DNA of 64,000 nucleotides from Kingdonia uniflora (taxonomy: Eukaryota > Streptophyta > Magnoliopsida > Ranunculales > Circaeasteraceae). The stretch covers positions 4,154,001 through 4,218,000 of the forward strand of contig JACGCM010001948.1 in NCBI GenBank assembly GCA_014058105.1. Reading direction: 5' to 3'. The notes beneath the pieces were generated by a model, which was not told the origin of the DNA, searched no databases, and worked only from the letters and a program-made list of their open reading frames with translations. Made by a program: the position numbers and the translations under genes. Of the stretch, positions 21,923-32,755 are shown piece by piece (position 1 is the first letter of the stretch; each line of letters opens with the position of its first letter).

Positions 21923-24531
21923 TGTAATGACCCGTATTTTATTTATTTCATTTATTCGCATATATTCCAATTCCATATATATTTCTATTCTTTATCACAT
22001 CTGCATATTATTCCTTCACGTTATATTCCGCATATATTCCGCATATACTCTTTCATCCATTATGCATACATTTATTCCTTTCGGCAGGTTTTGTATGTTA
22101 GATTTCTTTTATGTAGTTTCGGTGGTACGGTGGTTATTCGGAGGAGGAGGTGGCGTTGTGGCCTTGAAAACCCCTAGATGGGTTGGTGGTGATGTTTGTT
22201 TGATGTGTTTGTGGTTTGGTGTGGTTTTGGTGAGCCGTTGGATTGGCCGATAGGTTTTTGGAGTTTTCCGAGCAAAGATTCATTTTCGGGGGTTTAGGCA
22301 TTTTGGTAGCCGTGAGGCGGTGGAGGTGGTGTTTATACCTTGGGAAACCTTTGTTGGGTTTGTAGTAGTGTTTGTATGGTGGTGTTGGTAGTTTGGTATG
22401 ATTATGGGGTATCCGGGGTTGGCCGTTAGGTTTTCAGGGTTTTCCTTACAATTTTTATTTACTGTTCAGAAAAGATTCCCTCTGTTCGAATATTTTTTTA
22501 TCTTACTCGAATATTTTTGGCAGAGAAAATATATTCGAATATTTTTTTATCTTACTCGAATATTTTTGGTAGGGGAAAAATATTCGAATATTTTTGAAAA
22601 TATTCGAATATTTCTGGTGAACAAAAAAAATCAACTTTTCCTTTTAAGCTAAAAAAAGGGTTTTGGTTGTTTTAAAAAAAAATCTTTTTCTCTCCTCTCC
22701 CAAAATCTAACCCAAATTCTTCCCAAACTCAAATCCTCCCCTCTTCCCCAAACTCTTATCAAATTCGTTCCCTCGCTCCAGATTCCTCGCCAAGCTTCAC
22801 CGCGATCTTTGTCATTATCCTAGATGAGAAATTCTCTACTCCTTTCTGTCCATTTTCGTTCAATTTGGCGTGGGATAATTTCTAGGGTTTAGTTTATTGT
22901 TTGATTTTATCAAATTGATTATTTATTTGTTACCCTGGTTAATTGTTATGGCTCGCTCAGTATTCCATTTACCTCATCGTGATTCTGGATTCAGAGTTCC
23001 GTTTTGGTTACCGCAGAATTCGTGCATTATTATCTTGCGAGTTCCCTTCATTCCTAAATTCCTTCTACTAGTTGATTAGTGTTGTTTTAGAGTGATTACT
23101 CTGTATTAGAGAGGTGTATGTGAATTAACTATAGTATAGCCTATATATATTCTCCTGTATAGTTATTAAACCTGTTAGTTATTCCTGTAACTTGGGTTTT
23201 TGTTTGTGTTGGTCCTTGAGCTTGGTTAGAAACTGCCTGTGCATTATTTTGATGGTTTGTTTGTATACTAGGTCCCAGTCTTGAGAGACTGATGAGATTT
23301 GGATGTTATGATGGTAAAGTCATAGTTCATCTGTGTTTAGGATTATTGCCATACTCTGAGGCAGGTGGCTATCCTATGATTGTTGTTGGGTTAACGGCTG
23401 TTATATTTTGATCTTCGGGATCTGTCACACCTTTTAAAATCTTTAAAACCTTCTAACTTATTGAGATTGAATACACAAAAGAACTCCGCATCGGTTAACC
23501 CTCGAGAGGTTCTAGGATGTCCTTAATCGGGTTAAAATAGCAGGTGAGTTGGCACTGGTACTATTATACCTGTTCACCCATTCGGGAGTGTGGGATGGTA
23601 TGAGACAGAGTCGGAATGGTACGAACTTAGTCCTCGTTGAGGTTGTAATTCCTTGGAATACTTAATAGAGTTTGGACGATAAGCTCCGTGGGTCGCAAAG
23701 CCCGGAACACTTTGATCAAGTGAGATAATATCTTTAGCTTGGTCGAGTTAGACAAAAAATTGCGCCTGTGTATCCCCTTAGCAAATCCCTTTAAGTAAAC
23801 ATGTTAGCGGTTGATCAACCAATATTATAATAGGATTGCAAACACATTTAAAACATTAAATCATTCTGCATTAGGGGATATTTATGGGAATATCCCTGCT
23901 CATCTTTGCATGTCATATCATCATCACTTCATACATATATTCCTCTGATCTTTTCCTTATCGCTATTCCTTTCTCTAACTCTTATCTCAAATTCCTCTTC
24001 TCTTATAACTCTTTACCTGGATTATAGTTACCTAGTTATTATTCTATATCTCATTATCTATTACTCTATCTCATTCACTTCTCTTTCATCTTCAGCACTT
24101 ATCTTATTAGTGGGTTATTTAGCTTTGTTGGGTTTTAGTGAGCCGTGGTTTGCTCACTCTCGTAATTTTAACCATTTCAGAGGTTGAGTAGCTTGGATTG
24201 CTGTGAGGTTCAGCCAGATTAGAGCCTATTTTTGCCGCTGCAGATCTTCTTTAGTTTAGACTTTCTTGTATGTGATCTCAGCATATGTCACTGTACTTTA
24301 TTCTGTACATTGTATATATTTCAGTCAGATATGTGTATATGTCTTTCGCTTCCGCTATGTTGTTATTATTCTTTCTTTAATCTTATGATTATTGTTATAA
24401 GTGAATAGCTGAGCCAGAATTTGTCTACGGCTTGGCAATTTGTGGGGTAGAATCTTTGAATTCCCTGACCTGCACAACTTTGAATCTAGTGATTGGTCAA
24501 GCTACTGATTATTGGATTTTGGGGCGTGACA
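21923..24531. mobile_element. Solo LTR, 2.6 kb, nested in the Copia integrase
   Basis: Begins TGTAATGACCCG and ends GGGGCGTGACA, so it is TG...CA bounded, and it is flanked by an exact 5-bp duplication GTAGC. No PBS, polypurine tract or coding region lies inside. It is a single LTR left after recombination, Ty3/Gypsy-like by its TGTAATGACCC start. It contains six copies of an ATTCGAATATTTTT-type motif at 22.48-22.62 kb. The element is younger than the Copia host. The GT-rich 22.1-22.4 kb and the polypyrimidine 22.7-22.8 kb belong to it. Confidence 0.85.
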
Positions 24532-24892
24532 GTAGCAATATTGTTGGACTTCTTGTGAGAGCTCTTTATTTGCTTGCCAATTTGACAAGGACTACACACC
24601 ACGTTTCTCAATCTTCCCAACTTCATCACTCCCTGAATAAGTTCTTTACTTGTAATCTTGGACAAATCATTAAAGTTTATGTGCCCTAACCTTTGATGCC
24701 ATAAGTCAACATCACTCAGTTTTGCTTTGTTACACAGTATAGCTTCTTGTGGAATAGTATAATAGTTATCAGCGGTTCTAGCAGCATGCATCTCACGTTG
24801 TCCTTGAAAGTTCAAAACATCACATCCACCTCTGGAAAATGTAATAGTGTAATCTGTATCACATAGTTGACTGACACAAGAAGTGGATGTGA

Positions 24893-25168
24893 TCACATAC
24901 CAAGCCCCTCAACCAAGAGAACATTATCAATTACTGGAGTACCAAGTCCTTCAGCCTTTCCCTTTCCTACCACATGAGATGTGCTCCCATCACCAAAAGT
25001 AACATCACCTCCCTGAATATTTTCTAGGTAACTCAGCTTGGACCCATCACCAGTCATATGACGGGAACACCTACTATCCATATACCATTGAACTGACTTG
25101 ACGCAATCAAAACAGTTAGTGCAACATTGCACCTTATCTGAGGGGACAAATCCATTTTTCGTACCCAA
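24893..25168 (-). pseudogene. Copia aspartic protease
   Basis: WYMDSRCSRHMTG corresponds to the Copia protease active site W(I/Y)LDSGCSxHMTG; the Gly after Asp-Ser is replaced by Arg (DSR). GGDVTFGDGSTSHVVGKG follows, as normal in Copia proteases. The catalytic DSG change probably inactivates the enzyme. The frame differs from the neighbouring gag and integrase parts, indicating indels. Confidence 0.75.
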
Positions 25169-25269
25169 ATGTTTTGAAAAGTTCTTTAACCTCTAGTTTC
25201 CTGTGCAAACCATCTAAACATATTCTCACTTTTCACATTATTAGAAATCACATTAGAATTATATCTATA

Positions 25270-27081
25270 TCAATTGACAGGGCGAGCATATGGTTGATAG
25301 GGTCCAACAAATCTACAGTAAGATGCAATATGTCCCTTTCGACCAAATATACTACAGAAATAAATTTGAGAGTAAGAGACCTGTTTGGGGTGATTATGAG
25401 TAGTGGATATCATGTTATGTTTGGGCACCGAAGTAGACGCAGTTACTTTCACAAACTTTATGATTTGAGGAGTTTTGGCATTAGGAAGAGGTTCCTCATA
25501 TCATAGACCCATTTTATCACTATCCGTCTTTCCTATACATAATATTTTATCAATGTTCTTGGCCCCATGACAGAACTTCTCAAGTTTCTGCTGAGATAAA
25601 ACTATATCAAGCTTGACCGAATGAAGTTCGTCCAAAGTTGATTTTATTTTCTCCTTTGCATCATTAACTTCTTTTTCTAAAAACACAACTTTGTCATGAA
25701 GGCCTTGTTTCTCATTCTCAAGTACCTCTATCTCATGACTTGTACTCTCAGTTTTGCCTTGAAGTTCGCACGTAAGTGTATTAACTTGGTCATTCAAGAC
25801 TTTGTTAAGTTTATTGAGTTTCATACACTTGGCGAGAGTCTGAGCATACAAGTCCTCAAGATGCAGGTTCTCAAACTCCTCAAACTCATTTTGTTCTTGC
25901 TTACTCTAATTCTTATTAGAATTTTCAAGTTCAAAAGCGTCAAAGTTATTATTGCCACAATTAAAAATAGTCGAATATGCACAATATGGTCCATTATCAA
26001 CTACTTGGGGATTACTTTTATTGTTATCATGTTCATCATCACCGTCATCCCAAGTAACACTGATATTCATAGCTTTATGAGTTGTTCCAGATTTCTTATT
26101 AGGACAATTATGGGCATAGTGACCAAACTTGTGACATTTGTAATATTCAACTTGACTAAGGTCAGTATCATTATTGGTCTGCCGATTATAAGATTTGACC
26201 CGATCATGAGATCGTGGTTTATAATTCATCGATTGCCCTTGTTTCCTAAATTGATCTTTTTTCAATATTTTTTGAAATTGTTGACTAATAAGAGCAATTG
26301 ATGAATCTATATCCGAACCTTCATCATCTTCTAAGATATATGAGTGATCAATCTCTTTGGAACCCTTAGAAGAAGAGGAGTGAGATGAAGACTTGAAAGC
26401 AACACTCGTGTTCTTCTCGGGGTTTTCTATTTTCATCTCGAGTTCAAACGTTCGTAACTTTCCAGCCAATGTATCGGGTTTCATTTTCTTAAGATCTTGT
26501 GCTTCCTCGATAGCATCAAGTTTGGATCTAAAGCTCTTAGGATGAGATATTAGAACTTTGCAAATAATTTGAACATCGGAGTACGCTACTCCTAATGCAG
26601 CACTAGTGTTTACAATATCACTTAGTCTCGCATAGAACTCGTCAAAGGGTTCGTTTTTACTCATTCTGATATTCTCAAATAGCGAAATAAGCATTTGAAG
26701 CTTAATTTATTTAATTGTATCATCGCCTTCATGAGTTCGAACTAGGATGTTCCAAGCTTCTTTAGAAGTGGTACACGCAGAGATATGTCGAAACTCACTT
26801 TGACTCACAACCATAAAGATAGCATTGAGGCCTTTAGAATTATAACCAACAGTATCATTTTCTTCCTTTGACCATTGGTTTATAGGCATAGAGACCTCAA
26901 CAGCACTCCCTAGTGGGCCTTGCATCACAGTAGGGTGTGTCCATCCATCCTCAATTGGAATCCATACATCTTCTCCGATTGCTTGTAAATATGCAACCAT
27001 TCAGACTTTCCAGTATGGGTAGTCTTTGCCATCAAAGAGTGGAGGGCGATTTATAGAACCTCCAAACTTCTCGGAACTCAT
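25270..27081 (-). pseudogene. Copia gag (nucleocapsid precursor) with coiled coil
   Basis: The ATG at 27081 opens a gag that reads in one frame to about 25270 with nonsense codons near 27003, 26704, 25904 and 25500. It starts with a Copia-like NRPPLFDGKDYPYWKV region. The zinc knuckle reads YYKCHKFGHYAHNC, with its first Cys replaced by Tyr. A coiled coil (about 25851-25530, LEVLENEKQGLHDKVVFLEK-like heptads) and a second knuckle-like CSIFGRKGHIASYC, also missing a Cys, follow. A long gag with coiled coil and two knuckles fits the Sirevirus type. It acts, when intact, as the particle protein. Here it is dead. Confidence 0.75.
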
Positions 27082-27140
27082 TATTTTTAAGCGAACTATT
27101 CGGGATCCACGCTTAGGTTGGTAAACCTCGAAGCGTGACC

Positions 27141-27152
27141 GCTCTGATACCA
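27141..27152 (-). promoter_or_regulatory. Primer-binding site of the Copia element (initiator tRNA-Met)
   Basis: On the minus strand TGGTATCAGAGC starts two bases after the 5' LTR. It is complementary to the 3' end of plant initiator tRNA-Met and is the usual Copia PBS. Confidence 0.9.
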
Positions 27153-27154
27153 AT

Positions 27155-28146
27155 TGAAATTCCTAGACGCTTGAGACTAACCAATTTCGATTGTTTTAGG
27201 TATAAATCGATAGGTCATAATTTCTTTGAATTAATAGTCTACGCTTAACCTAAATCAAGTTGATACAATTAACTAATGTCAAGCAATCAATTGGAAAAAT
27301 AAAGACAAGGGCAAAGATTTTTAACCCTGTGGGAAACCTATCTCAGGAGAAAGACCCACAGGTCGCTGTCGAATCACTCAACAACTAAACAATCCACTAT
27401 TGAAAAAGAATTACAAGAGTTTGACTACTTACAGTCTCGATAAACACATCCCATGGTTACCTCTTTTCTAATCAAGCTCCTAGCAATCTATTCCTTGTTC
27501 TCGCAATGCCCTTCGTTATCGCAACGCCTTGCCTCGGATAACGCACCAAAGCTTCAAACCTTGAATCGCTCAAGTTCTTCAATCTATGATTAGGGTTTCT
27601 TGGTCAATGATGATTGATTTAAGATTTGAGTGTTTTAATTCTCTCTTAAATCTCTCAAAAGTAATCTCTCCTCACTCTAAAAAATAAGCCCTAGAAAAAA
27701 TTGATTTTCAAAGAAGTGAAGTTTGAAAAAATGAAACTTGTCTTTTATTAAAAAACAGAAATCACTTTGTCTGTTCGAATAGAAATAAATATATTCGAAT
27801 AGAAATCAGGTTGAGTCAATTTATTCGAATAACAAAGAAATCTATTCGAATAAAAAACAGACTGCATTTTATTCGAATACAATAAAATTTATTCGAATAG
27901 AAATGTTCACAGTTCTATTCGAATAGAAAAATAATCTATTCGAATAGAAGTTCTGTTATCTTAAAAAAAACATAATTATTACTTGGGCTTGATCTTTAGA
28001 ATAAGAAGTTAGAAACTCACTTGCCTGTTTAGTGACAGTCCAGTTGTAGTCTCTCCACGTGCTCTCACTGACGTCGGATAACCACGAGATAGTGCTGACA
28101 CCTTCTCCAGACACTAAATTAAACAAACTCCAAAATTGATATTTCA
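27155..28146 (-). repeat. 5' LTR of the Copia element
   Basis: 992 bp, TGAAATATC... to ...GGAATTTCA when read on the minus strand. It differs from the 3' LTR by scattered substitutions and small indels. It carries eight ATTCGAATA-type palindromes at 27.77-27.95 kb. The duplication unit 3 starts directly beyond it. Confidence 0.88.
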
Positions 28147-28701
28147 CAGTTTACCATGAAAATTTTTGTAGCATACTCTACTATGTATTGAAGCTTTAGA
28201 GCTCTGATTGCAATCACGTCTACGAGCAGTCGAGCATTTTAGTTAATAGTTATTTTATAAACACAACGAGCAATCTTCTATTCAGTACAACTTCCCCTAA
28301 AATGTCATTTGTAAAGCTAAACCCAACAGATATTTTACAGTTTGCGTCCTTGGAAGTACTAAAAACAAACTAAGTGATTTGTATTAAGATATAATACATC
28401 ATACAGCTATAGTATACAACTATACATTCATCATAAATAAAGTACAGTCGTTGAAAAAGATCTAGACCAACCCAAAGTCTCGGTTATTGGATCTGAAAGG
28501 AATTGTCTCTCCGTCACACTGAGAATGGGGATGCAAATATGTTTATGATCTCATACTTCACTACAAAAAATTACAATCTTGTGTTACAATCTACTTAGAT
28601 AAAATTTGAACTTGAATATTTTCATAAATACAACAAACGGTCCCATATGCTTATATTTAGAAGCATATAAGAAAATGCAGGAGAATTCTCAGCACTTGCA
28701 A

Positions 28702-28990
28702 GTGTAGATCATGCTGATCTTGTATGCCTTCACGGATATTCTAGTCATGTGACCGAAACGGCGGAAGCTTTCTTCATTGTCTATGATCTATACCCTAATG
28801 GGTCGTCAGACAAGCGGATAACTTTCCATCGAATGAACAGTATGAGTGGTAGATACTTATCTTGGAAATTAAGGTGCAGAGTTGCAATTGAGGTTGCTAA
28901 GGCCCTTGTGTACCTTCATCATGATTGCTGCCAGCACGAAGCGGATATTACATCTTGATATTAAACGCGAGAATTACGCAATCCGAACCT
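28702..28990 (+). pseudogene. Receptor-like kinase fragment (unit 3)
   Basis: Sister of the fragment at 11.7 kb and better kept. LVCLHGYSSHVTET (subdomain IV), FFIVYDLYPNGSSDKRI (V) and LSWKLRCRVAIEVAKALVYL, then HHDC, lie in one frame. The bases then encode an ILHLDIK catalytic loop after a shift. The Lys-containing N-lobe and the DFG part are missing. It is a pseudogene of an RLK family with an LxVYDxxPNGSLD hinge. The shared position in units 2 and 3 shows the fragment predates the duplication. Confidence 0.7.
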
Positions 28991-29424
28991 CGACAACCAA
29001 ATCCTTACTCCTTAGAGAGAAAATATTGTGAATTTGTTTCATAGTATAGAACTAAATCCAGATAAACACCCTTAACGATTACTAAAAAGTAAATAAACAC
29101 CATTTATTTCATTAAGACTTCCTCTTTAGATCATGCAACAACAACCCCTTTGGGAAATTAAACGTAAACCTGCCATGTATACAGATATTGGCGATAATGA
29201 TAGGCAACTACAGTTAAGGTCAAGGCAGCCATGTTCGGAAACTACTCCGATTATCTGTTGATTCCTAGGGAAAACAAGATGAAACCCATGGATATGCATA
29301 AAAGGGATTTCCAATCTCTCGTCATTGGAGTGGTTAGATCTACTAGGATATTTACGGCTACTCATGAATTGAATTAGAAAAATCGGCACAATAAACCACC
29401 CCCTCCTACGGAATCCAGACACTA

Positions 29425-29714
29425 TCAAGTAACATGAATAGCAAACGTACCGAAGTAGCTCCGGCTATGTACAAGCCAATTATAGGCATTGTATAGCGAT
29501 TCTTGGGTTCGAGATCTCGGCCCTAGGCATGCAGAACATCCAAACATTCGTGACCTTCGCCTTCTCTGGGTGTAGTGAAAAAAATCGACATGGTAACCAT
29601 CTCCTCTGTGGTAACTCCAGCTTCGTATACCCCGTCGATCCAAGGTATTAGAAACGGATACTTGGCAACATCCAACTCTACACCATTGCAGCCATGACTA
29701 CCAGTACCCATCAT
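29425..29714 (-). CDS. Unrecognised short gene family, copy C (unit 3)
   Basis: ATG at 29714 (MMGTGSHGCNGVELDVAKY), then IPWIDGVYEAGVTTEEMVTM, SIFFTTPREGEGHECLDV and a stop at 29523. A further frame continues with codons equivalent to copy A, up to a donor-like CTTCG|GTACGTTTG near 29450. The N-terminal 45 codons are the best conserved part of the family. No domain is recognised. Two of the three copies differ in frame after the conserved block, so a coding role is unproven. Confidence 0.35.
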
Positions 29715-30115
29715 CTCTCCTATTCTGTGTGTGGTTATAGTTGAGACTTGAGATCTGAACAACTGAGGAAGTCAAGGCTTGTTTTATAACATGGTCCATG
29801 ATCAAGTTGTGTTATAAAGTATTATTTGGCCGGCTGATGGTAGGTGGGGGCAGCAGGGCCGGGATAAGATTAGTCAAAAATGGGGAACTTCCCTTTGGAT
29901 ATTTTCTGGAACTGAAAGTATATTTTTCCGTGATATCAGATGACACGAAAATAAACGGATGTGGCTAGGAGTACTAGGAGGAATGGGTTGTGGGTAGGCA
30001 GATCATCCAAGATACTCAAAGGTTTTGACAAGCCCCTTTTGCAAAATAAAGAAGTGTCGCTTTATGTTCCACCGTATTATTGCACTTGTTGGGTGAACGT
30101 GCGGAATACATCCCC

Positions 30116-31101
30116 GTGCGGAATTTGGTTTTATCCATTATCCTCATGGCATACAAGAAATATAAACACAATAATTCATGTACACATAACACAAATATTT
30201 ACCGGAGGTTCACCCTAAAGTTATTCTCCACCACCAAGTTAGAAATTCACTATGTATCTAAGTTTAATTACAAGCGCTCAAGAGATTCCAACGAACATGG
30301 AATTCTCTAATCTCATAATACCCTCGCATAGATTTACAAGAGAAAAAGAAAACAAAAGATCAATCAGGAACCCGAAGATTACCTCAATAAAGACTATGTT
30401 GCATACCTTCTTCTTAAAACCCTTCAATCTTCTCTCTTCATTGATTTCTTATCTTAGCAACTAAGAGGTACTTTCCCTCTCACCATCAAATCCCAAGACA
30501 ACAACTTCCACATTCCTTGTAAAGACCAACTCTTTACAAGGTCTATCATAGAGGCTACATCTCTTTTAGATTTCAAGTTCGATTTCTACAAATCTCATAG
30601 GTCCCTTTTATAACCAAAGAAATCTAAAACTTATACCTACATGAATTAAGAATTTCCAATACTTATCATACTTTAAGTATAAGTATTCCAAAACAAGAAA
30701 ACAATCCCAAAAGGGTCAAAAAAATGTCCAAAAGACAGATCTACTTTGAGTACAACTTAGAACTTAAATTCGGTTCCCGAATTTGCTTCGAGTTCCGTAC
30801 CAGCAGACTAAACTGATTATAACTTCTGATCCAATGGTCCGATCACTGATCCATCAGTTGTCTTGGTTTTGTATCAACAATACCTACAACTTTCATTCTC
30901 TGACATTTTGTATCAGACCAACGCCCCGATCACCATAATTAGATATTTTCGTTTTTAATCAATTTCCTCCCATTTTGAGCCGCAAATACTAACAACACTC
31001 TCTAGGGCAGGAAAATAAATTAATTAAAGCGTCGCTTCTATTTTATTTTATGATTATTTGTTAATTTCTAGAGACTCAAACATAGGGGGTGATGTGTCAC
31101 A
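30116..31101 (-). mobile_element. Probable solo LTR (Gypsy-like)
   Basis: On the minus strand it begins TGTGACACATCACCCCC and reads through a segment typical of chromovirus LTRs (GTTTGAGTCTCTAGAAATTA). The five bases TCCCC occur directly on both sides (30111-30115 and 31102-31106), which fits a target-site duplication. The other terminus is GCAC rather than the expected CA, so the exact left boundary is uncertain by one or two bases. Confidence 0.55.
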
Positions 31102-32534
31102 TCCCCTCATAGAGTCGTCTACCACCGTGTGACCTATGTTTATTTGATGTTTTATATTTTATACTTTAGTTTAAGCTCTGTTGCAGAGGTCCAATATAGG
31201 TTGTTAGCAGTTTCTCAATTTAAGTAAAATTATATTTCAATAAGAATTAGGGTTCTTAATTCTAACCCCCCTCGTGTGTCTATAAAAATGGAGGTATAGG
31301 TTATTTGTTTGGCAGTTGATTTTGATTAATGAAAGTTGATTTGTTTAGTTGAAACCCTAGTTTTCTCTCACTCTCAAACACAACGTGATTTTCTTACGAA
31401 TCTCGCTTCCGGGTTCGTAGTATTCAAGTCAATTGTTACCAGAGCTACGTTAGAATCTGTGTAGTCAATTTCAAGAGCAAGATGTTTCGTGGAAGACCCG
31501 CGATGAAGAAACCTACACTTGCTCAAGATGTGGCAAAAATAGATGATAAGCTTATTGAGACCCCCCCATTAACGGCGATTTTACTGTCTAATTACGACGA
31601 TTATCCCGAAGATTGGAGCACCACCGAACAAACCGGTAAAACGGAAACCCCATTTGTATATCTTTCTGTCAATAGCGACATGAGATCGGAAACCCCGATG
31701 TTTGATACGGCGAGCAAAGAGACGCCGACCGTCTTGGAAGGTCCGGTCAATGACCTACTATCATCGACAGCAAGTGCACACCCGAAGGCAGCGGCGAACG
31801 AAGTCAAATTTTTTACCGAATCCGTGATAAAAAGTACCGCCACAATTTACGATACCGCTAGGATTCGTGATAAAAGAGATACCGGAGTTCGCTACGGTGT
31901 CCAGTGGGTATCCTCAAGTAAAGTCATAACCGGAACTCAAGCCATGATGGCGAACAAAACCGGTGAAGTTGCAGAATTTTCGGGGAGTAGAGTAGCAGAT
32001 CGTGAAGGAGAAAGCAAAAGAAATGATTTGGTGCAACCAAGACCACCTTATCTTCCCACTTCACATGCAGCACATGCTCTCCCAATAATACACCGACTAG
32101 CTCCAACAATGAGCATGGCCCTAGTGCCGAGCCAACTTCAACAAAGGTAGTGTTTAAAGAAAATATTTTTTCTAGACATACCGAGGCATGCAACAGTTTC
32201 TGTAAGCAAGGGCATGCCTTAAGTACTCAAAGTCAAAAAGATGTTATGTTCCAGCAATGCACATGCCAAGTAATGTGCCAAAGCACGATCGAAAATCAAT
32301 CGTTGGTTGATCTGTTTTGGGAGGGCTTTTTAGCGAAGTTCGAAACACGGTTTTCTATGTTTTCTTCAGTTTTAGATGTTTTTCAACATTGGGATTTAAA
32401 AACTCGAGTACAATAACAGTGTACAAAAAATTCCGCAGAAATTTTGTTTAGTTGAAACCCTAGTTTTCTCTAACTCTCAGACACAACGTGATTTTCTTAC
32501 GAATCTCATATCCGCGTTTATAGTATTCACGTCA
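31102..32534 (+). mobile_element. Non-autonomous LTR element with gag-like ORF (element E3)
   Basis: LTR-like sequence ending GTATTCAAGTCA is followed by a degenerate PBS (TTGTTACCAGAGC), a 222-codon ORF, and then an 89-bp remnant of the same LTR end at 32446-32534 (AGTTGAAACCCTAGTTTTCT, TATTCACGTCA). RT, integrase and protease are absent. A polypurine tract and most of the 3' LTR are deleted. The left limit is unclear because the solo LTR at 30.1-31.1 kb lies against or inside it. Confidence 0.55.
31482..32150 (+). CDS. Gag-like ORF of element E3
   Basis: 222 codons, start MFRGRPAMKKPT, about 50 bp after the PBS. It is rich in Thr, Ser and charged residues; no zinc knuckle, protease DSG or RT motif is seen. 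Position directly after the PBS and the lack of any other ORF suggest a gag-like protein of a non-autonomous element. It is open from start to stop. I do not recognise a Pfam domain by eye. Confidence 0.4.
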   Translation: MFRGRPAMKKPTLAQDVAKIDDKLIETPPLTAILLSNYDDYPEDWSTTEQTGKTETPFVYLSVNSDMRSETPMFDTASKETPTVLEGPVNDLLSSTASAHPKAAANEVKFFTESVIKSTATIYDTARIRDKRDTGVRYGVQWVSSSKVITGTQAMMANKTGEVAEFSGSRVADREGESKRNDLVQPRPPYLPTSHAAHALPIIHRLAPTMSMALVPSQLQQR

Positions 32535-32755
32535 TGGGGTATGATAGACAATAACTGTATAGTATAAGTATACTTAACAATAAAAGATCCACAAGTCAAT
32601 CAAATCCAACCATTATATATACATTTCTTGATATACATACAAATGAATGTATTTAATGAGTTCATACTTCATGTATACCAATCATACATAGAAACTACTC
32701 ATTATGAGGGGAAAAAATATATATAAACAACTAACATCGTACGGTATCTCTTTTA

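Larger units (their letters stand above)
21512..24710 (-). pseudogene. Copia integrase, split by a nested solo LTR
   Basis: The GAG-pre-integrase zinc region contains LWHQRLGHIN (about 24.7 kb). The catalytic core keeps its first Asp in LIHMDLMDP, its second in LSDRGGEF and its Glu in NGIEERKN, so the D,D-E triad is present. The coding sequence is cut between 21923 and 24536 by the solo LTR with its target duplication. Removing the insert and one duplicate would keep the frame, showing that the insertion hit an already copied, still open integrase. The core is therefore younger in decay than its gag. Confidence 0.8.
14396..28146 (-). mobile_element. Copia LTR retrotransposon, Sirevirus-like, decayed
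   Basis: A complete but inactive element on the minus strand: 5' LTR 28146-27155, PBS, gag, protease, integrase, RT, RNase H, extra 3' ORF, PPT and 3' LTR 15354-14396. The order PR-INT-RT-RH is that of Ty1/Copia. The long gag with a coiled coil and a second zinc-knuckle-like motif, and the extra ORF after RNase H, resemble the Sirevirus lineage. Total length is 13.75 kb, of which 2.6 kb is a nested solo LTR. Scattered in-frame stops and some frameshifts interrupt the frames. No clean target duplication is found, because the left end joins another leader copy and LINE sequence. Confidence 0.85.
28160..29850. repeat. Segmental duplication unit 3 (left end cut by Copia)
   Basis: Matches unit 2 at 11.1-12.65 kb in order: the AAGTACTAAAAA region, TGCAAATATGTTTATGATCTC, the kinase fragment, then the short gene on the minus strand and GGCCGGCTG. 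It also matches unit 1 at 8.38-9.6 kb (e.g. TTGAAGCTTTAG and CATTAAGACTT). Its left part is lost where the Copia 5' LTR begins. Confidence 0.7.
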
